From Nitratireductor sp. (GTDB lineage: Bacteria > Pseudomonadota > Alphaproteobacteria > Rhizobiales > Rhizobiaceae), in NCBI GenBank assembly GCA_020441735.1, contig JAGRLQ010000203.1, forward strand, positions 1-13,882: a DNA stretch of 13,882 nucleotides, read 5' to 3'. This document shows positions 1 to 7,134 of the stretch, one piece after another. The position numbers and the translations under genes were made by a program. Position 1 is the stretch's first letter. The number at the start of each line of letters is the position of its first letter. Under the pieces are notes generated by a model that saw nothing but the letters and a program-made list of their open reading frames with translations, had not been told where the DNA came from and did not search any database.

Positions 1-81
1 TTCGTCAAGGTGATGCCGGTCGAGTACCGCCGGGCACTGACGGAAATGGAAAAAATGCGCTACGGCACGGCGGCGGAGTAG
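1..81 (+). CDS. gltB: Glutamate synthase large subunit, C-terminal end (partial)
   Basis: This is the last 26 codons of a gene that begins left of the window, ending at TAG (79-81). The visible peptide contains FVKVMPVEYRRAL, the C-terminal signature of the large (alpha) subunit of NADPH-dependent glutamate synthase (GOGAT), followed by a short charged tail. The large subunit carries the glutaminase and FMN/3Fe-4S synthase domains, none of which lie in the window. Its stop is 9 bp before the gltD start, the usual gltBD operon arrangement. The identification rests on this short motif plus the adjacent gltD, so it is strong by context although the fragment is small. Confidence 0.87.
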   Translation, partial: FVKVMPVEYRRALTEMEKMRYGTAAE

Positions 82-90
82 GGGTAGTCG

Positions 91-1539
91 ATGGGCAAAG
101 TAACGGGTTTCCTCGAGATCGACCGGCAGACGGCACAGTATGAGCCGGCTTCCGACCGCGTGCGCCATTATCGCGAATTTACCATCCCCATGTCGGATGA
201 CGAGGTCGTCAAGCAGGCAGCGCGCTGCATGGATTGCGGCATTCCCTATTGCCATGGCGATACCGGCTGTCCGGTGCACAACCAGATTCCCGACTGGAAT
301 GACCTGATCTATGCCGACGACTGGGAAGAGGCGGCGCGCAACCTGCATTCGACCAACAACTTTCCGGAATTTACCGGACGCATCTGCCCGGCCCCCTGCG
401 AGGAAGCTTGCACGCTCAACCTCGAGGACATGCCGGTTGCCATCAAGACGGTGGAACAGGCGATTGCCGACAAGGCGATTGCGAGTGGGTTTCTTGCGCC
501 GCAGCCGGCTGCCAAAAAGACCGGCAAGAAGGTTGCGGTGATTGGTTCAGGCCCTGCCGGTCTGGCGGCAGCCCAACAGTTTGGCCGCGCCGGTCATGAT
601 GTCCATGTGTTCGAGCGCGAAAGCCGGGCCGGTGGCCTGCTGCGTTACGGCATTCCCGACTTCAAGATGGAAAAACACCATATCGACCGGCGCATTGAAC
701 AGATGCTCGGCGAGGACGTAACCTTCCATTATGGCGTCAACGTCGGTGTCGACAAACCGGTAAAGGAACTGATGGATGAATTCGATGCCGTGCTGATCGC
801 GGCAGGCGCCGAAAATCCTCGCGACCCGAAAATTCCCGGTTCCGATCTTGCCGGCGTTCATGCTGCCATGCCCTATCTGGTGCAACAGAACCGCAGGACT
901 GGCCAGGAACCGCTGGAAAATCCGGGCTGGCCATCGGAAGAAGTCTGGGCTGGTGGCAAGCGGGTCGTCGTCGTTGGTGGCGGCGATACGGCATCCGACT
1001 GCATCGGAACGGCGTTCCGCCAGGGGGCAACGGAAGTCACCCAGATGGATATTCGTCCCGAGCCGCCGGAGAAGGAAGACAAGCTGATGGTCTGGCCCTA
1101 TTGGGCGACCAAGATGCGCACCTCCTCCTCGCAGGCGGAAGGTGCCGTGCGTGAATTTGCCGCCGCGACGCTGGAATTCGTCGGCAGGAACGGCAAGCTG
1201 ACCGGGGTGAAATGCGCCCGGGTCAATGAAAAGCGGCAACCGATTGAGGGTACCGAATTCATCATCAAGGCGGACCTTGCCTTCATCGCCATTGGCTTTG
1301 CCGGTCCGCTGGAGGAAACCTTCATTGCGGAATTGAAGCCGGAAATGGATACCGACTGGCGCGGCGGGCGCTCGATCCATGCCGACGAAACGGGTTACCG
1401 CACCTCGGTTCCGGGACTTTATGCGGCGGGTGATGCCCGGCGCGGCCAGTCACTGGTGGTGTGGGCGATCCGCGAGGGCCGCCAGGCGGCGCGGGCCATT
1501 GATCTCGACCTGATGGGCGAGACAATCCTGCCGCGTTAG
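91..1539 (+). CDS. gltD: Glutamate synthase (NADPH) small subunit GltD
   Basis: This 482-residue cytoplasmic flavoprotein is the beta subunit of glutamate synthase. It oxidises NADPH and passes electrons through FAD and Fe-S clusters to GltB, which makes glutamate from glutamine and 2-oxoglutarate. The N-terminal domain shows two cysteine clusters for 4Fe-4S centres: C46, C49, C54 and C60, then C99, C103 and C107. The FAD-binding Rossmann motif GSGPAG is at 152-157 and the NADPH-binding GGGDTASDC at 297-305. The C-terminal FAD-closing region reads PGLYAAGDARRGQSLVVWAI. Length is normal for the family. The gene follows gltB by 9 bp and is surely co-transcribed. Its TAG stop (1537-1539) overlaps the stop of convergent bufD (1536-1538), leaving no room for a terminator between them. 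Confidence 0.97.
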   Translation: MGKVTGFLEIDRQTAQYEPASDRVRHYREFTIPMSDDEVVKQAARCMDCGIPYCHGDTGCPVHNQIPDWNDLIYADDWEEAARNLHSTNNFPEFTGRICPAPCEEACTLNLEDMPVAIKTVEQAIADKAIASGFLAPQPAAKKTGKKVAVIGSGPAGLAAAQQFGRAGHDVHVFERESRAGGLLRYGIPDFKMEKHHIDRRIEQMLGEDVTFHYGVNVGVDKPVKELMDEFDAVLIAAGAENPRDPKIPGSDLAGVHAAMPYLVQQNRRTGQEPLENPGWPSEEVWAGGKRVVVVGGGDTASDCIGTAFRQGATEVTQMDIRPEPPEKEDKLMVWPYWATKMRTSSSQAEGAVREFAAATLEFVGRNGKLTGVKCARVNEKRQPIEGTEFIIKADLAFIAIGFAGPLEETFIAELKPEMDTDWRGGRSIHADETGYRTSVPGLYAAGDARRGQSLVVWAIREGRQAARAIDLDLMGETILPR

Positions 1540-2111
1540 GCCATCCGGCCCTTCCACCATGTATTGAGCAGCCGGTCGAGGGACAGGCTGCCGGCGCCCT
1601 TGAAGATCAGCACAGCCAGCAGGAACAGCCACAGCGCGCGCTGGTCCATGATCAGCGAGTCGGAATGACGGTCGAACAGCGCACCGACGGTGCCGGCATC
1701 GACCTTGTGCACGGCGATATCGACATAGCTTTGTACCAGCACGAAGACCGCCATGCCGATGGCCGCAATGCGGGTGAACAGGCCGAGCACGATCGCCACC
1801 GGCAGCAGGAACTCCATGTAGGTGCCGAGCGCCACGACGACGTCGATGAACCACGGGATGTTCGCAGTATCGAAATCATAAGCCAGCATGCCTTCCTCGC
1901 CGAGAATCTGGAAATAGGCGCTGTCCTGTATCTGGAAGATGCCCATGATCCCCTCACCGATCTTCGTCTGCACTGAGTTCACATAGTAGAAGAACAGCAC
2001 GGCGAGAAAAGTCAGCCGGGCGAGGAGGCCCGTAAGCCAGCCGGATGTCAGCCGGACAAGCGTTGAAAAGAATGCGTCGTGAAAGTGTTTGATGGCGGCA
2101 ATCAGCTTCAT
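1536..2111 (-). CDS. bufD: DoxX-family membrane protein of the bufferin operon (BufD-like)
   Basis: This is an inner-membrane protein of about 191 residues with several hydrophobic segments (for example around LLARLTFLAVLFFYYV, FLLPVAIVLGLFTRIAAIGMAVFVLVQSYVDI and LWLFLLAVLIFKGAGSLSLDRLL), typical of DoxX. DoxX-like genes commonly end bufferin operons, where they are named bufD; their molecular role is not settled. Three in-frame starts exist: TTG at 2126 overlapping the bufC stop, ATG at 2117, and ATG at 2111. I chose 2111 because a GAGG sequence (2124-2121 on this strand) is 9 nt upstream of it and too close to the others. It is the last gene of the leftward operon. Its stop overlaps the gltD stop, so transcripts from both directions run into each other. 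Confidence 0.82.
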   Translation of the reverse strand: MKLIAAIKHFHDAFFSTLVRLTSGWLTGLLARLTFLAVLFFYYVNSVQTKIGEGIMGIFQIQDSAYFQILGEEGMLAYDFDTANIPWFIDVVVALGTYMEFLLPVAIVLGLFTRIAAIGMAVFVLVQSYVDIAVHKVDAGTVGALFDRHSDSLIMDQRALWLFLLAVLIFKGAGSLSLDRLLNTWWKGRMA

Positions 2112-2122
2112 GGTCATCGTCC

Positions 2123-2935
2123 TCAAGCTGGCGGGTTACTGGTTTGTGAAAGTGGATGTTCGAGCGAACAGAAGGCGCCGGTGGCAAATGCGAGATTGAT
2201 TGCCCCGGCCGGCTCGAAACCATCATCGGCTTCCATCGCCGAGGTAATGGCGGTTTCCAGTGTCTGTCTGTCAAACAATGCGGCAAGGAAGGCCGTGTCC
2301 GCACCGTCGAGCCGGGTAATCATGCAATCGAGTTCGGGCCGGGTGATCAGCACGGCTTGTGCCTCGTCAAGATCGATCCCCGGGCAAGGCCAGGTCTCCC
2401 TCGCGTTGAAAAGATCGAAGAGCGGATAGTTGGAACGCAGCAGGCAGGCTGCAGGATGCGGCTGAAATGAGAGCTCCGACGGATTATCAGCGCTGGCAAG
2501 CTCCTCCGGCGCAAGGACCGGCCAGTCCACAGCATGATAGGCGGCAAGCCAGGCGCGCTCGGCGCGGGCGATATCGGCAAGGAACGGCGATTTGGCCAGT
2601 GGCTTGTAGCTTTCGAGAAACTCCGCAAACGGCCTGCCGTAAGTCTGCATCATCGCCGACTGTGGCGGATGGGCGGAAATGAAGTGGCGGGCGACTTTCG
2701 AGAAGTTTGCTTCACCCATGATGGCGGCAAGCGAGGGGTAGGCCTGCTTCATCGCCTCGAGCAGACCAACCACCACATTGTTGCGGTAAACGGCAAATCG
2801 CCTGGGTGCCGGCCTGCCTTCGCGGCCGACGCCTTGCGGAGCCTGTTGCTCCGGGTTGAGCAGGGCCTCGGCGAAATGCCCCATGCGCAAGGCGTGAGGA
2901 AGATCATCGCTGGTGCTGGGAGAACCGGCAGTCAT
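2123..2935 (-). CDS. bufC: DUF2063 / putative DNA-binding-domain protein, MNIO partner (BufC)
   Basis: This 270-residue protein belongs to the DUF2063 family (named in databases as a putative DNA-binding domain). That family is almost always encoded next to DUF692/MNIO enzymes and acts as the partner that presents the precursor peptide to the enzyme. The N-terminal family pattern is visible: FAEALLNP, then RRFAVYRNNVVVGLLEAMKQAYP, then FSKVARHFISAHPP and the YGRPFAEFLES segment. The C-terminal half is a less conserved alpha/beta region. The start at 2935 is placed 4 bp after the bufB stop (2940-2942), which implies translational coupling; a longer in-frame reading upstream lies wholly inside bufB. 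A role in transcription is not supported by anything seen here. Confidence 0.88.
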   Translation of the reverse strand: MTAGSPSTSDDLPHALRMGHFAEALLNPEQQAPQGVGREGRPAPRRFAVYRNNVVVGLLEAMKQAYPSLAAIMGEANFSKVARHFISAHPPQSAMMQTYGRPFAEFLESYKPLAKSPFLADIARAERAWLAAYHAVDWPVLAPEELASADNPSELSFQPHPAACLLRSNYPLFDLFNARETWPCPGIDLDEAQAVLITRPELDCMITRLDGADTAFLAALFDRQTLETAITSAMEADDGFEPAGAINLAFATGAFCSLEHPLSQTSNPPA

Positions 2936-2939
2936 CGCT

Positions 2940-3866
2940 TCAGGCAAGCTGTTGGGCCGTTTCGGGCCGGACGCGGTTGCTGCCGAGAATTTGCCCGGCG
3001 GTTGCGGCCTCTGCTTCCAGCACCGGCCACTCGGGCACGTCATTGTCCCACTCGATCAGACTGGGGAGGGGCCCGGTGCGGGCCAGTGTTCTACGATACA
3101 GGGTCCAGACATCGCTGCTGACTGGTCGGTCATGGGCGTCGATCAGCAGCGGATTGCCGTCATCGTCCCGGTCGCTGGCATGACCTGCCAGATGGATTTC
3201 CTGCACATATTCGAGCGGGTAGGCATCGATATAGGCTTCGGGTGAATAGTCGTGATTGGTGGCGGAGATGTAGACGTTGTTGACGTCGAACAGCAGGCCG
3301 CAACCGGCGCGCTTCGCGACTTCCTTCATGAACTCGAATTCGTTCCAGGCCGATTCGGCGAACGTCACATAGGTGGAGGGGTTTTCAATCAGGATCTGGC
3401 GGCCGATGGCGTTCTGTACTTCATCGACATGTTCAACGACCATCTGCAGGGTTTCATCGGTGTAGGGCAGGGGAAGCAGATCGTTGTAGAAGACGTCATC
3501 ATGGGTCGACCAGGCGAGGTGCTCGGACACCATGCCGGGTTGATAGTGCTCCACCACGGCCTTGAACCGGGCAAGATGTTCAGGGTCGATCGGCTGTGCG
3601 CCACCGATGGACATGCCGACGCCGTGAACACTTAGAGGGTAGCGTTCGCGGATGCGGCGCAACTGGTCATGGGGCTTGCCGCCGGCGCCCATGTAATTTT
3701 CAGCGTGAACCTCGAAGAAGCCGATATCGGCGCCCTTGCCGTCATTGGCAGCAAGGATGTCGTCCACATGCTGCGCTTTCAGCCCGACGCCGGCGCGCGG
3801 CGGCAGCGGCTCTGCTGAAAAGGCGGAAGGAGGCAGGTTTGCCGACAGGATGGTCGCGGTCATCAT
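2940..3866 (-). CDS. bufB: Multinuclear non-haem iron oxidase (MNIO, DUF692), BufB
   Basis: This 308-residue TIM-barrel enzyme of the DUF692/MNIO family uses a multinuclear iron centre to modify cysteines in ribosomally made peptides, including the 5-thiooxazoles reported for bufferins. Candidate metal-binding motifs appear in family order: FEVHAENYM (51-59), HGVGMS (81-86), HLAW (116-119), IENPSTY (160-166), DVNNV (194-198), HLAGH (225-229), DAHDRPV (243-249) and IEWDND (271-276). No ligand appears missing. A GGAGG Shine-Dalgarno lies just before tandem ATG codons at 3866 and 3863; either may be used. It sits between the precursor bufA (38 bp gap) and bufC (4 bp gap). The substrate is inferred to be the BufA peptide encoded just upstream. 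Confidence 0.93.
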   Translation of the reverse strand: MMTATILSANLPPSAFSAEPLPPRAGVGLKAQHVDDILAANDGKGADIGFFEVHAENYMGAGGKPHDQLRRIRERYPLSVHGVGMSIGGAQPIDPEHLARFKAVVEHYQPGMVSEHLAWSTHDDVFYNDLLPLPYTDETLQMVVEHVDEVQNAIGRQILIENPSTYVTFAESAWNEFEFMKEVAKRAGCGLLFDVNNVYISATNHDYSPEAYIDAYPLEYVQEIHLAGHASDRDDDGNPLLIDAHDRPVSSDVWTLYRRTLARTGPLPSLIEWDNDVPEWPVLEAEAATAGQILGSNRVRPETAQQLA

Positions 3867-3904
3867 TGCCTCCTTCCCTTTTGGTTTCCTGAACCGTGTT
3901 GTGC

Positions 3905-4213
3905 TTAGCTCGGCAGGTCGCGCTCAAGCGGCTCGGAAGAACCCATACGGTCGTCCTGGCCATCGACCTTGATGACGATGTCCTCACAGGAATCGGCCTC
4001 GACATAGGTCCAGGCATTGCCCTGGTAGTCGACCTTGGACGTTCCGGCGCAGGTCGTGCCCGGGCCTGCCGCGCAATCGTTCTTGCCGGCTTCCGATACG
4101 CCGTAGCATTTGATCTTGGCGGCATGGGCGGGCTGGACAGCGGCGCCCATGGCAACGGCGGCGGAAATCGCGCCGGCGATCATGGCAGCGGATGCAACTT
4201 TCTTCTTCGACAT
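3905..4213 (-). CDS. bufA: DUF2282 secreted peptide, bufferin-type RiPP precursor (BufA1)
   Basis: This 102-residue precursor has a lysine-rich N-terminus, a hydrophobic signal segment (about 6-28) and a likely signal-peptidase site after AHA (31). The exported part has four cysteines, in the contexts KCYGV (C36), NDCAAG (C47), TTCAG (C55) and DSCED (C76). The stretch GPGTTCAGTSKVDYQGNAW is the DUF2282 family signature. Family members are exported copper-chelating peptides whose cysteines are modified by the neighbouring MNIO. The start is firmly set by AGGAGGT 5 nt before ATG. It is the first gene of the leftward bufABCD operon. After the last cysteine the protein continues for about 26 residues rich in charged residues (DGQDDRM, EPLERDLPS). 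No EcfG promoter was found upstream. Confidence 0.92.
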   Translation of the reverse strand: MSKKKVASAAMIAGAISAAVAMGAAVQPAHAAKIKCYGVSEAGKNDCAAGPGTTCAGTSKVDYQGNAWTYVEADSCEDIVIKVDGQDDRMGSSEPLERDLPS

Positions 4214-4404
4214 TTAGGACCTCCTGTTTGTGGTCGGGTTGGATTCGGGTGTTTGGTGTTTCCTGGCACTATGCGGTTTATCCCGGCAATGTGGCCGGAA
4301 TAACCGGTGGCGCTGTTTTCCCGTCTACGGGTTTCAAATGGAAATCAAGAATATGTCAGGAATTGGTGAAGGGCCGCGAAGCCTCGCATTTCCGTGACTT
4401 TGCC

Positions 4405-5202
4405 TCAGGCAAGCAGCGCCAGCGCCTGTTCATGAAGATCGCGGTTGGCAGCGGCTACCACATCCCCGCCTTCGGTTGCCGGGCTGCCATCCCAGCCGGT
4501 GACAATGCCTCCCGCCTGCTCGATGATGGGGATGAGGGCGACGATGTCGAACGGCTTCAGTCCGCTTTCGACGACGATGTCGATGTTGCCTGCCGCAACC
4601 ATGGCGTAACCGTAGCAATCAAAGCCGTAACGTGTCAGACGCGCTGCACCACTGACCGCTGCAAATCTGACATTACGCTCGCCGGTAAAGAGTTCCGGCG
4701 CGGTGGCCATCAAAATCGCATCGGAGAGTTTTTCCGTCGTCGTGGTTTCGAGCTTTTTTCGTCCACCTTTGTGAAGCAGGTAACTGCCACTACCCAGAGC
4801 CAGATAGGTTTCTTCCGTAAATGGCTGGTACATCATGCCTGCGACCGGCGCGCCATCGATCTTCAGGCCGACCAGGCAACCCCAGCTCGGCAGGCCGGAG
4901 ATAAAGGCGCGGGTGCCGTCGATGGGATCGATTACCCAGCAATAGCGGGCATCGGTGTTCTCATCGCCGTGTTCCTCCCCGATGATGCCGTGATCGGGAA
5001 AGCGTTCGGTGATCAGCTTGCGGATAATGACCTCCGCGTTTCTGTCAGCTTCGGTGACAGGATCGAAGCCAGCGTCCTCCTTGTTGGCGATTTGCGGCCG
5101 TTGGCGGAAATATTTCAGGGTTTCCGGGCCGCAGGCAGCAGCGATTTCCAGAAAGAAATCCTGCATTTCGGCTTGCCCGGCGGGAAGGGCATTATCGTTC
5201 AT
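4405..5202 (-). CDS. hisN: Inositol-monophosphatase-family phosphatase, probable histidinol-phosphatase HisN
   Basis: This 265-residue Mg2+-dependent phosphatase of the IMPase superfamily probably dephosphorylates L-histidinol phosphate in the penultimate region of histidine biosynthesis. Visible motifs are PVTEADRNAE (48-57), the metal-binding GEEHG (75-79), the catalytic DPIDGTRAFISG (92-103), and a C-terminal FDIVALIPIIEQAGG that supplies the last metal-binding aspartate. The TRAFISG version of the loop resembles the HisN branch more than generic inositol phosphatases. Assignment of HisN over other IMPases (inositol phosphatase, CysQ) is by motif flavour and neighbours, not proven. The start lies 12 bp after the stop of the upstream leftward amidohydrolase gene, suggesting co-transcription. 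No clear Shine-Dalgarno is seen in that gap. Confidence 0.83.
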   Translation of the reverse strand: MNDNALPAGQAEMQDFFLEIAAACGPETLKYFRQRPQIANKEDAGFDPVTEADRNAEVIIRKLITERFPDHGIIGEEHGDENTDARYCWVIDPIDGTRAFISGLPSWGCLVGLKIDGAPVAGMMYQPFTEETYLALGSGSYLLHKGGRKKLETTTTEKLSDAILMATAPELFTGERNVRFAAVSGAARLTRYGFDCYGYAMVAAGNIDIVVESGLKPFDIVALIPIIEQAGGIVTGWDGSPATEGGDVVAAANRDLHEQALALLA

Positions 5203-5214
5203 GTGGGGTGTCCG

Positions 5215-6159
5215 TTATTCGGCAGCCAGCGGGGCTGAGGCGGCAAAGATGTGGGTATGCTCATTTGCGGTTTCGGCCGCCAACCGGCCAATGAAAGTTT
5301 CGATATCCTGCGCCAGCGCCTGAAAGCCGGTGCTTTTTTCAAGGCGCGCTTCATCCATGTACAAAGCCCGGTTGACTTCGATCTGCAGCGCATGGAGCCC
5401 GTTGACCGGCCTGCCGTAGTGCTCGGTGATGAAGCCGCCGGCATAGGGCTTGTTGACGGCAACCCGGTAGCCCAGATCACGCAGGATATTTGCCACGAGA
5501 TGAGTCAGCACCGGGGAGCAGGCGCTGCCATAGCGGTCTCCCAGCACGAAGTCGGCGCGCAGCGGTTCGGTTCTGCGGCTTGAAAAAGCTAGCCCTCCGA
5601 TGGGCGAGACGGCGTGGGCCGAAGGCATGGAATGGCAGTCGATCAGAATGCCATATCCGAACTCGACGATGGTTTCCGCCAGCAGTCCGCGCAGGGCGGC
5701 GTGATATGGCTTGTAGACATGATCGATGCGGGCAAGTGCCTCGCTGGTATCAAGCGGTGCGGAATAGATTTCCTCGTTCTCCGCAACAATCCGGGCGATG
5801 GTACCAAGCCCGTTGGTCACCCGTGCCGAACGGGTATTGGCAAAGGCGGGGAGTGGCGTGGCGAACATTGCCGGATCAAGTTCGTAGGGCTCGCGATTGA
5901 CATCGAGCCAGGCTCTGGGAAAGCGTGCCTTCAGGACCGGAGCGCCGTGGCGCGTCGCAGCGGCAAAAAGCTCGTCTACCAGGAAATCCTCCGAGCGGCG
6001 AAGCGCGAGGCTGTCGAGCCTGGAAGCGCGGACGAACTGCAACGGATAGTCCCGCCCGGAATGGGGGGAGTTGAAAACGAACGGCCCGCTTCGGGTTTCC
6101 GGAAGGTCGATCTGGAAGAACTTGTTGTCCTGCATGAAAACCACGTTAGACTGTTTCAC
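5215..6159 (-). CDS. N-formylglutamate amidohydrolase family protein
   Basis: This cytoplasmic protein of about 314 residues belongs to the family of zinc hydrolases that cleave N-formyl-L-glutamate to formate and glutamate (the last step of one histidine degradation route). Motifs seen: NSPHSGRDYP (30-39), FPRAWLDVNREPYELDP (80-96), ILIDCHSMPS (171-180), GGFITEHYGRP (241-251) and LQIEVNRALYMDE (259-270). The His and Glu residues in these motifs are the expected metal and catalytic positions. The longest reading begins at GTG (6159); ATG at 6135 is an alternative, and neither has a strong Shine-Dalgarno. No other hut genes are in view, so a true role in histidine catabolism is uncertain. Pairing with cpdR across a shared upstream region is a recurrent arrangement in Rhizobiales. 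Confidence 0.88.
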   Translation of the reverse strand: MKQSNVVFMQDNKFFQIDLPETRSGPFVFNSPHSGRDYPLQFVRASRLDSLALRRSEDFLVDELFAAATRHGAPVLKARFPRAWLDVNREPYELDPAMFATPLPAFANTRSARVTNGLGTIARIVAENEEIYSAPLDTSEALARIDHVYKPYHAALRGLLAETIVEFGYGILIDCHSMPSAHAVSPIGGLAFSSRRTEPLRADFVLGDRYGSACSPVLTHLVANILRDLGYRVAVNKPYAGGFITEHYGRPVNGLHALQIEVNRALYMDEARLEKSTGFQALAQDIETFIGRLAAETANEHTHIFAASAPLAAE

Positions 6160-6409
6160 CGCCGGGTGTAAACGGCAGGGTGCACAAACGGGTAGTTTCG
6201 GTAAACCGCTGAAAAACAGGCATTTCGATTTGTGTAGTTCCGTGGGGAATGAAGCCGTCTGCCGTAAAACCCTGCAGGGTCAATTGCCATCAACACACCG
6301 ATTTTCACCGGTTGTTTACCATAGTAATGTCTATTTGCGGCAAACCGTGTAAATAGTTGCAGCAGACCGTAAACCGGCATGCCGGGCGGCAGGCGGACAG
6401 GAAGACCCG
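6160..6409. promoter_or_regulatory. Divergent regulatory region with repeated GTAAAC motifs
   Basis: This 250-bp non-coding region lies between the leftward amidohydrolase gene and rightward cpdR and should hold promoters for both. GTAAAC occurs at 6168-6173, 6201-6206 and 6369-6374, and its complement GTTTAC at 6314-6319. Near copies lie at 6264-6270 (GTAAAAC), 6341-6346 (CAAACC) and 6349-6354 (GTAAAT). Several copies sit in a wider CGGTAAACCG-like context (6199-6208, 6338-6347). Four exact hits in 250 bp is far above the roughly 0.1 expected by chance for a hexamer on both strands. No full CtrA site (TTAA-N7-TTAA) and no EcfG promoter was found. The binding protein is unknown. Confidence 0.5.
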
Positions 6410-6769
6410 ATGAACAAAATCTTGCTTGCTGAAGACGATAATGACATGCGCCGTTTTCTGGAAAAGGCGCTCGACAATGCAGGCTACCAGGTCATCGCCT
6501 ACGACAATGGCGCAAGTGCCTATGACCGGTTGCGCGAGGAACCGTTCAATCTGCTGCTGACCGATATCGTCATGCCGGAAATGGACGGTATCGAACTGGC
6601 CCGCCGGGCGACTGAAATCGATCCTGATCTGAAGGTCATGTTCATTACCGGTTTTGCCGCCGTGGCGCTCAATCCCGATTCGGATGCGCCGAAGGATGCC
6701 AAGGTGCTTTCAAAGCCGTTTCACCTGCGCGATCTCGTCAACGAGGTCGAGAAGATGCTGGCTGCCTGA
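6410..6769 (+). CDS. cpdR: Single-domain response regulator CpdR
   Basis: This 119-residue protein is a stand-alone receiver domain with no output domain. In Caulobacter and Sinorhizobium, unphosphorylated CpdR delivers substrates to the ClpXP protease and so controls removal of cell-cycle regulators; the CckA-ChpT phosphorelay switches it off. The acidic pocket (E8, D9, D10), phospho-acceptor D52 in LLLTDIVMPEMDG, T80 in MFITGF and K102 in LSKPFHL are all present. The distinctive stretch GFAAVALNPDSDAPKDAKV identifies CpdR rather than another small receiver. An AGGAAG Shine-Dalgarno (6399-6404) lies 5 nt before ATG. The gene stands alone, divergent from the amidohydrolase gene. Association with the polar kinase pathway is from family knowledge. 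Confidence 0.95.
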   Translation: MNKILLAEDDNDMRRFLEKALDNAGYQVIAYDNGASAYDRLREEPFNLLLTDIVMPEMDGIELARRATEIDPDLKVMFITGFAAVALNPDSDAPKDAKVLSKPFHLRDLVNEVEKMLAA

Positions 6770-6890
6770 ACTGCTTTCAGCCGGTTTGTCGAAGCGCGGG
6801 TTTTCACCTTCGGCAATGCACTTGAACCTTGACGCAAAAGCCCTTTCATGGTGTATGCGGCTGTCCGCGCGACACCCGTGCCGTGGGCCG

Positions 6891-6909
6891 GCTTCGGCAT
6901 CGCCGAAGC
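6891..6909. repeat. 8-bp inverted repeat just upstream of the tRNA
   Basis: GCTTCGGC (6891-6898) and GCCGAAGC (6902-6909) form a perfect 8-bp stem with a 3-nt loop. It ends 8 bp before the mature tRNA 5' end and has no T-run, so it is not a standard terminator. It may be part of the tRNA leader that is removed by processing, or a protein site. A weak sigma-70-like element, TTGACG (6829-6834) with TATGCG (6854-6859), lies upstream. Confidence 0.4.
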
Positions 6910-6917
6910 ATCAGGAT

Positions 6918-6992
6918 GGGCGATTAGCTCAGCGGGAGAGCACTACATTGACATTGTAGGGGTCACTGGTTCAATCCCAGTATCGCCCACCA
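6918..6992 (+). tRNA. tRNA-Val (GAC anticodon)
   Basis: The 75-nt sequence folds into a complete cloverleaf. The acceptor stem is GGGCGAT paired with ATCGCCC, the D-arm is GCTC/GAGC, and the anticodon arm is CTACA/TGTAG with loop TTGACAT, giving anticodon GAC (valine). A five-base variable loop follows, then the T-arm ACTGG/CCAGT with loop TTCAATC. The discriminator is A and the 3' CCA is encoded. GAC reads the GTC and GTT valine codons. No integrase or attachment-site duplication was seen next to the gene. Short reading frames across it on both strands are translation artefacts of the tRNA. Confidence 0.96.
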
Positions 6993-7118
6993 TCCAATAA
7001 CCACAACAAATTAATATCATTGATGATTTCGGCCTGCCCGGGTCGCGTGTTTGTCTGTGTGTCCTAGCTGCGTGGCCTGCTTGTATGGGTTTTGTGGGTA
7101 GCAGTAGACTACAATCAG

Positions 7119-7134
7119 GGTGAGTTTTCTCACC
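7119..7134 (-). other. Short hairpin overlapping the stop codon of the AI-2E transporter gene
   Basis: GGTGAG (7119-7124) and CTCACC (7129-7134) form a 6-bp stem with a TTTT loop, and the TGA stop of the leftward gene (7132-7130) lies within the stem. On the coding strand no run of T follows, so intrinsic termination is doubtful. It could act as a 3' end-protecting hairpin. Confidence 0.35.

Noticed and set aside
547..1380. 277-codon minus-strand open frame opposite gltD
   Set aside because: gltD on the plus strand is complete with all cofactor motifs. The antisense frame is a by-product of GC-rich codon use.
4214..4404. Possible ECF sigma promoter for bufA
   Set aside because: I looked for GGAAC/CGTT and for a GTAACC-N16-CGAA type site. 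Only isolated pieces such as GGAAAC and CGAAT occur, without correct spacing.
4192..5238. 348-codon plus-strand open frame
   Set aside because: It lies antisense to hisN, which has full catalytic motifs. The plus-strand product resembles no family and is rich in shadow-type composition.
6160..6409. CtrA binding site upstream of cpdR
   Set aside because: A TTTACCAT segment (6316-6322) resembles a half-site, but no TTAA-N7-TTAA pair is present, so I do not call one.
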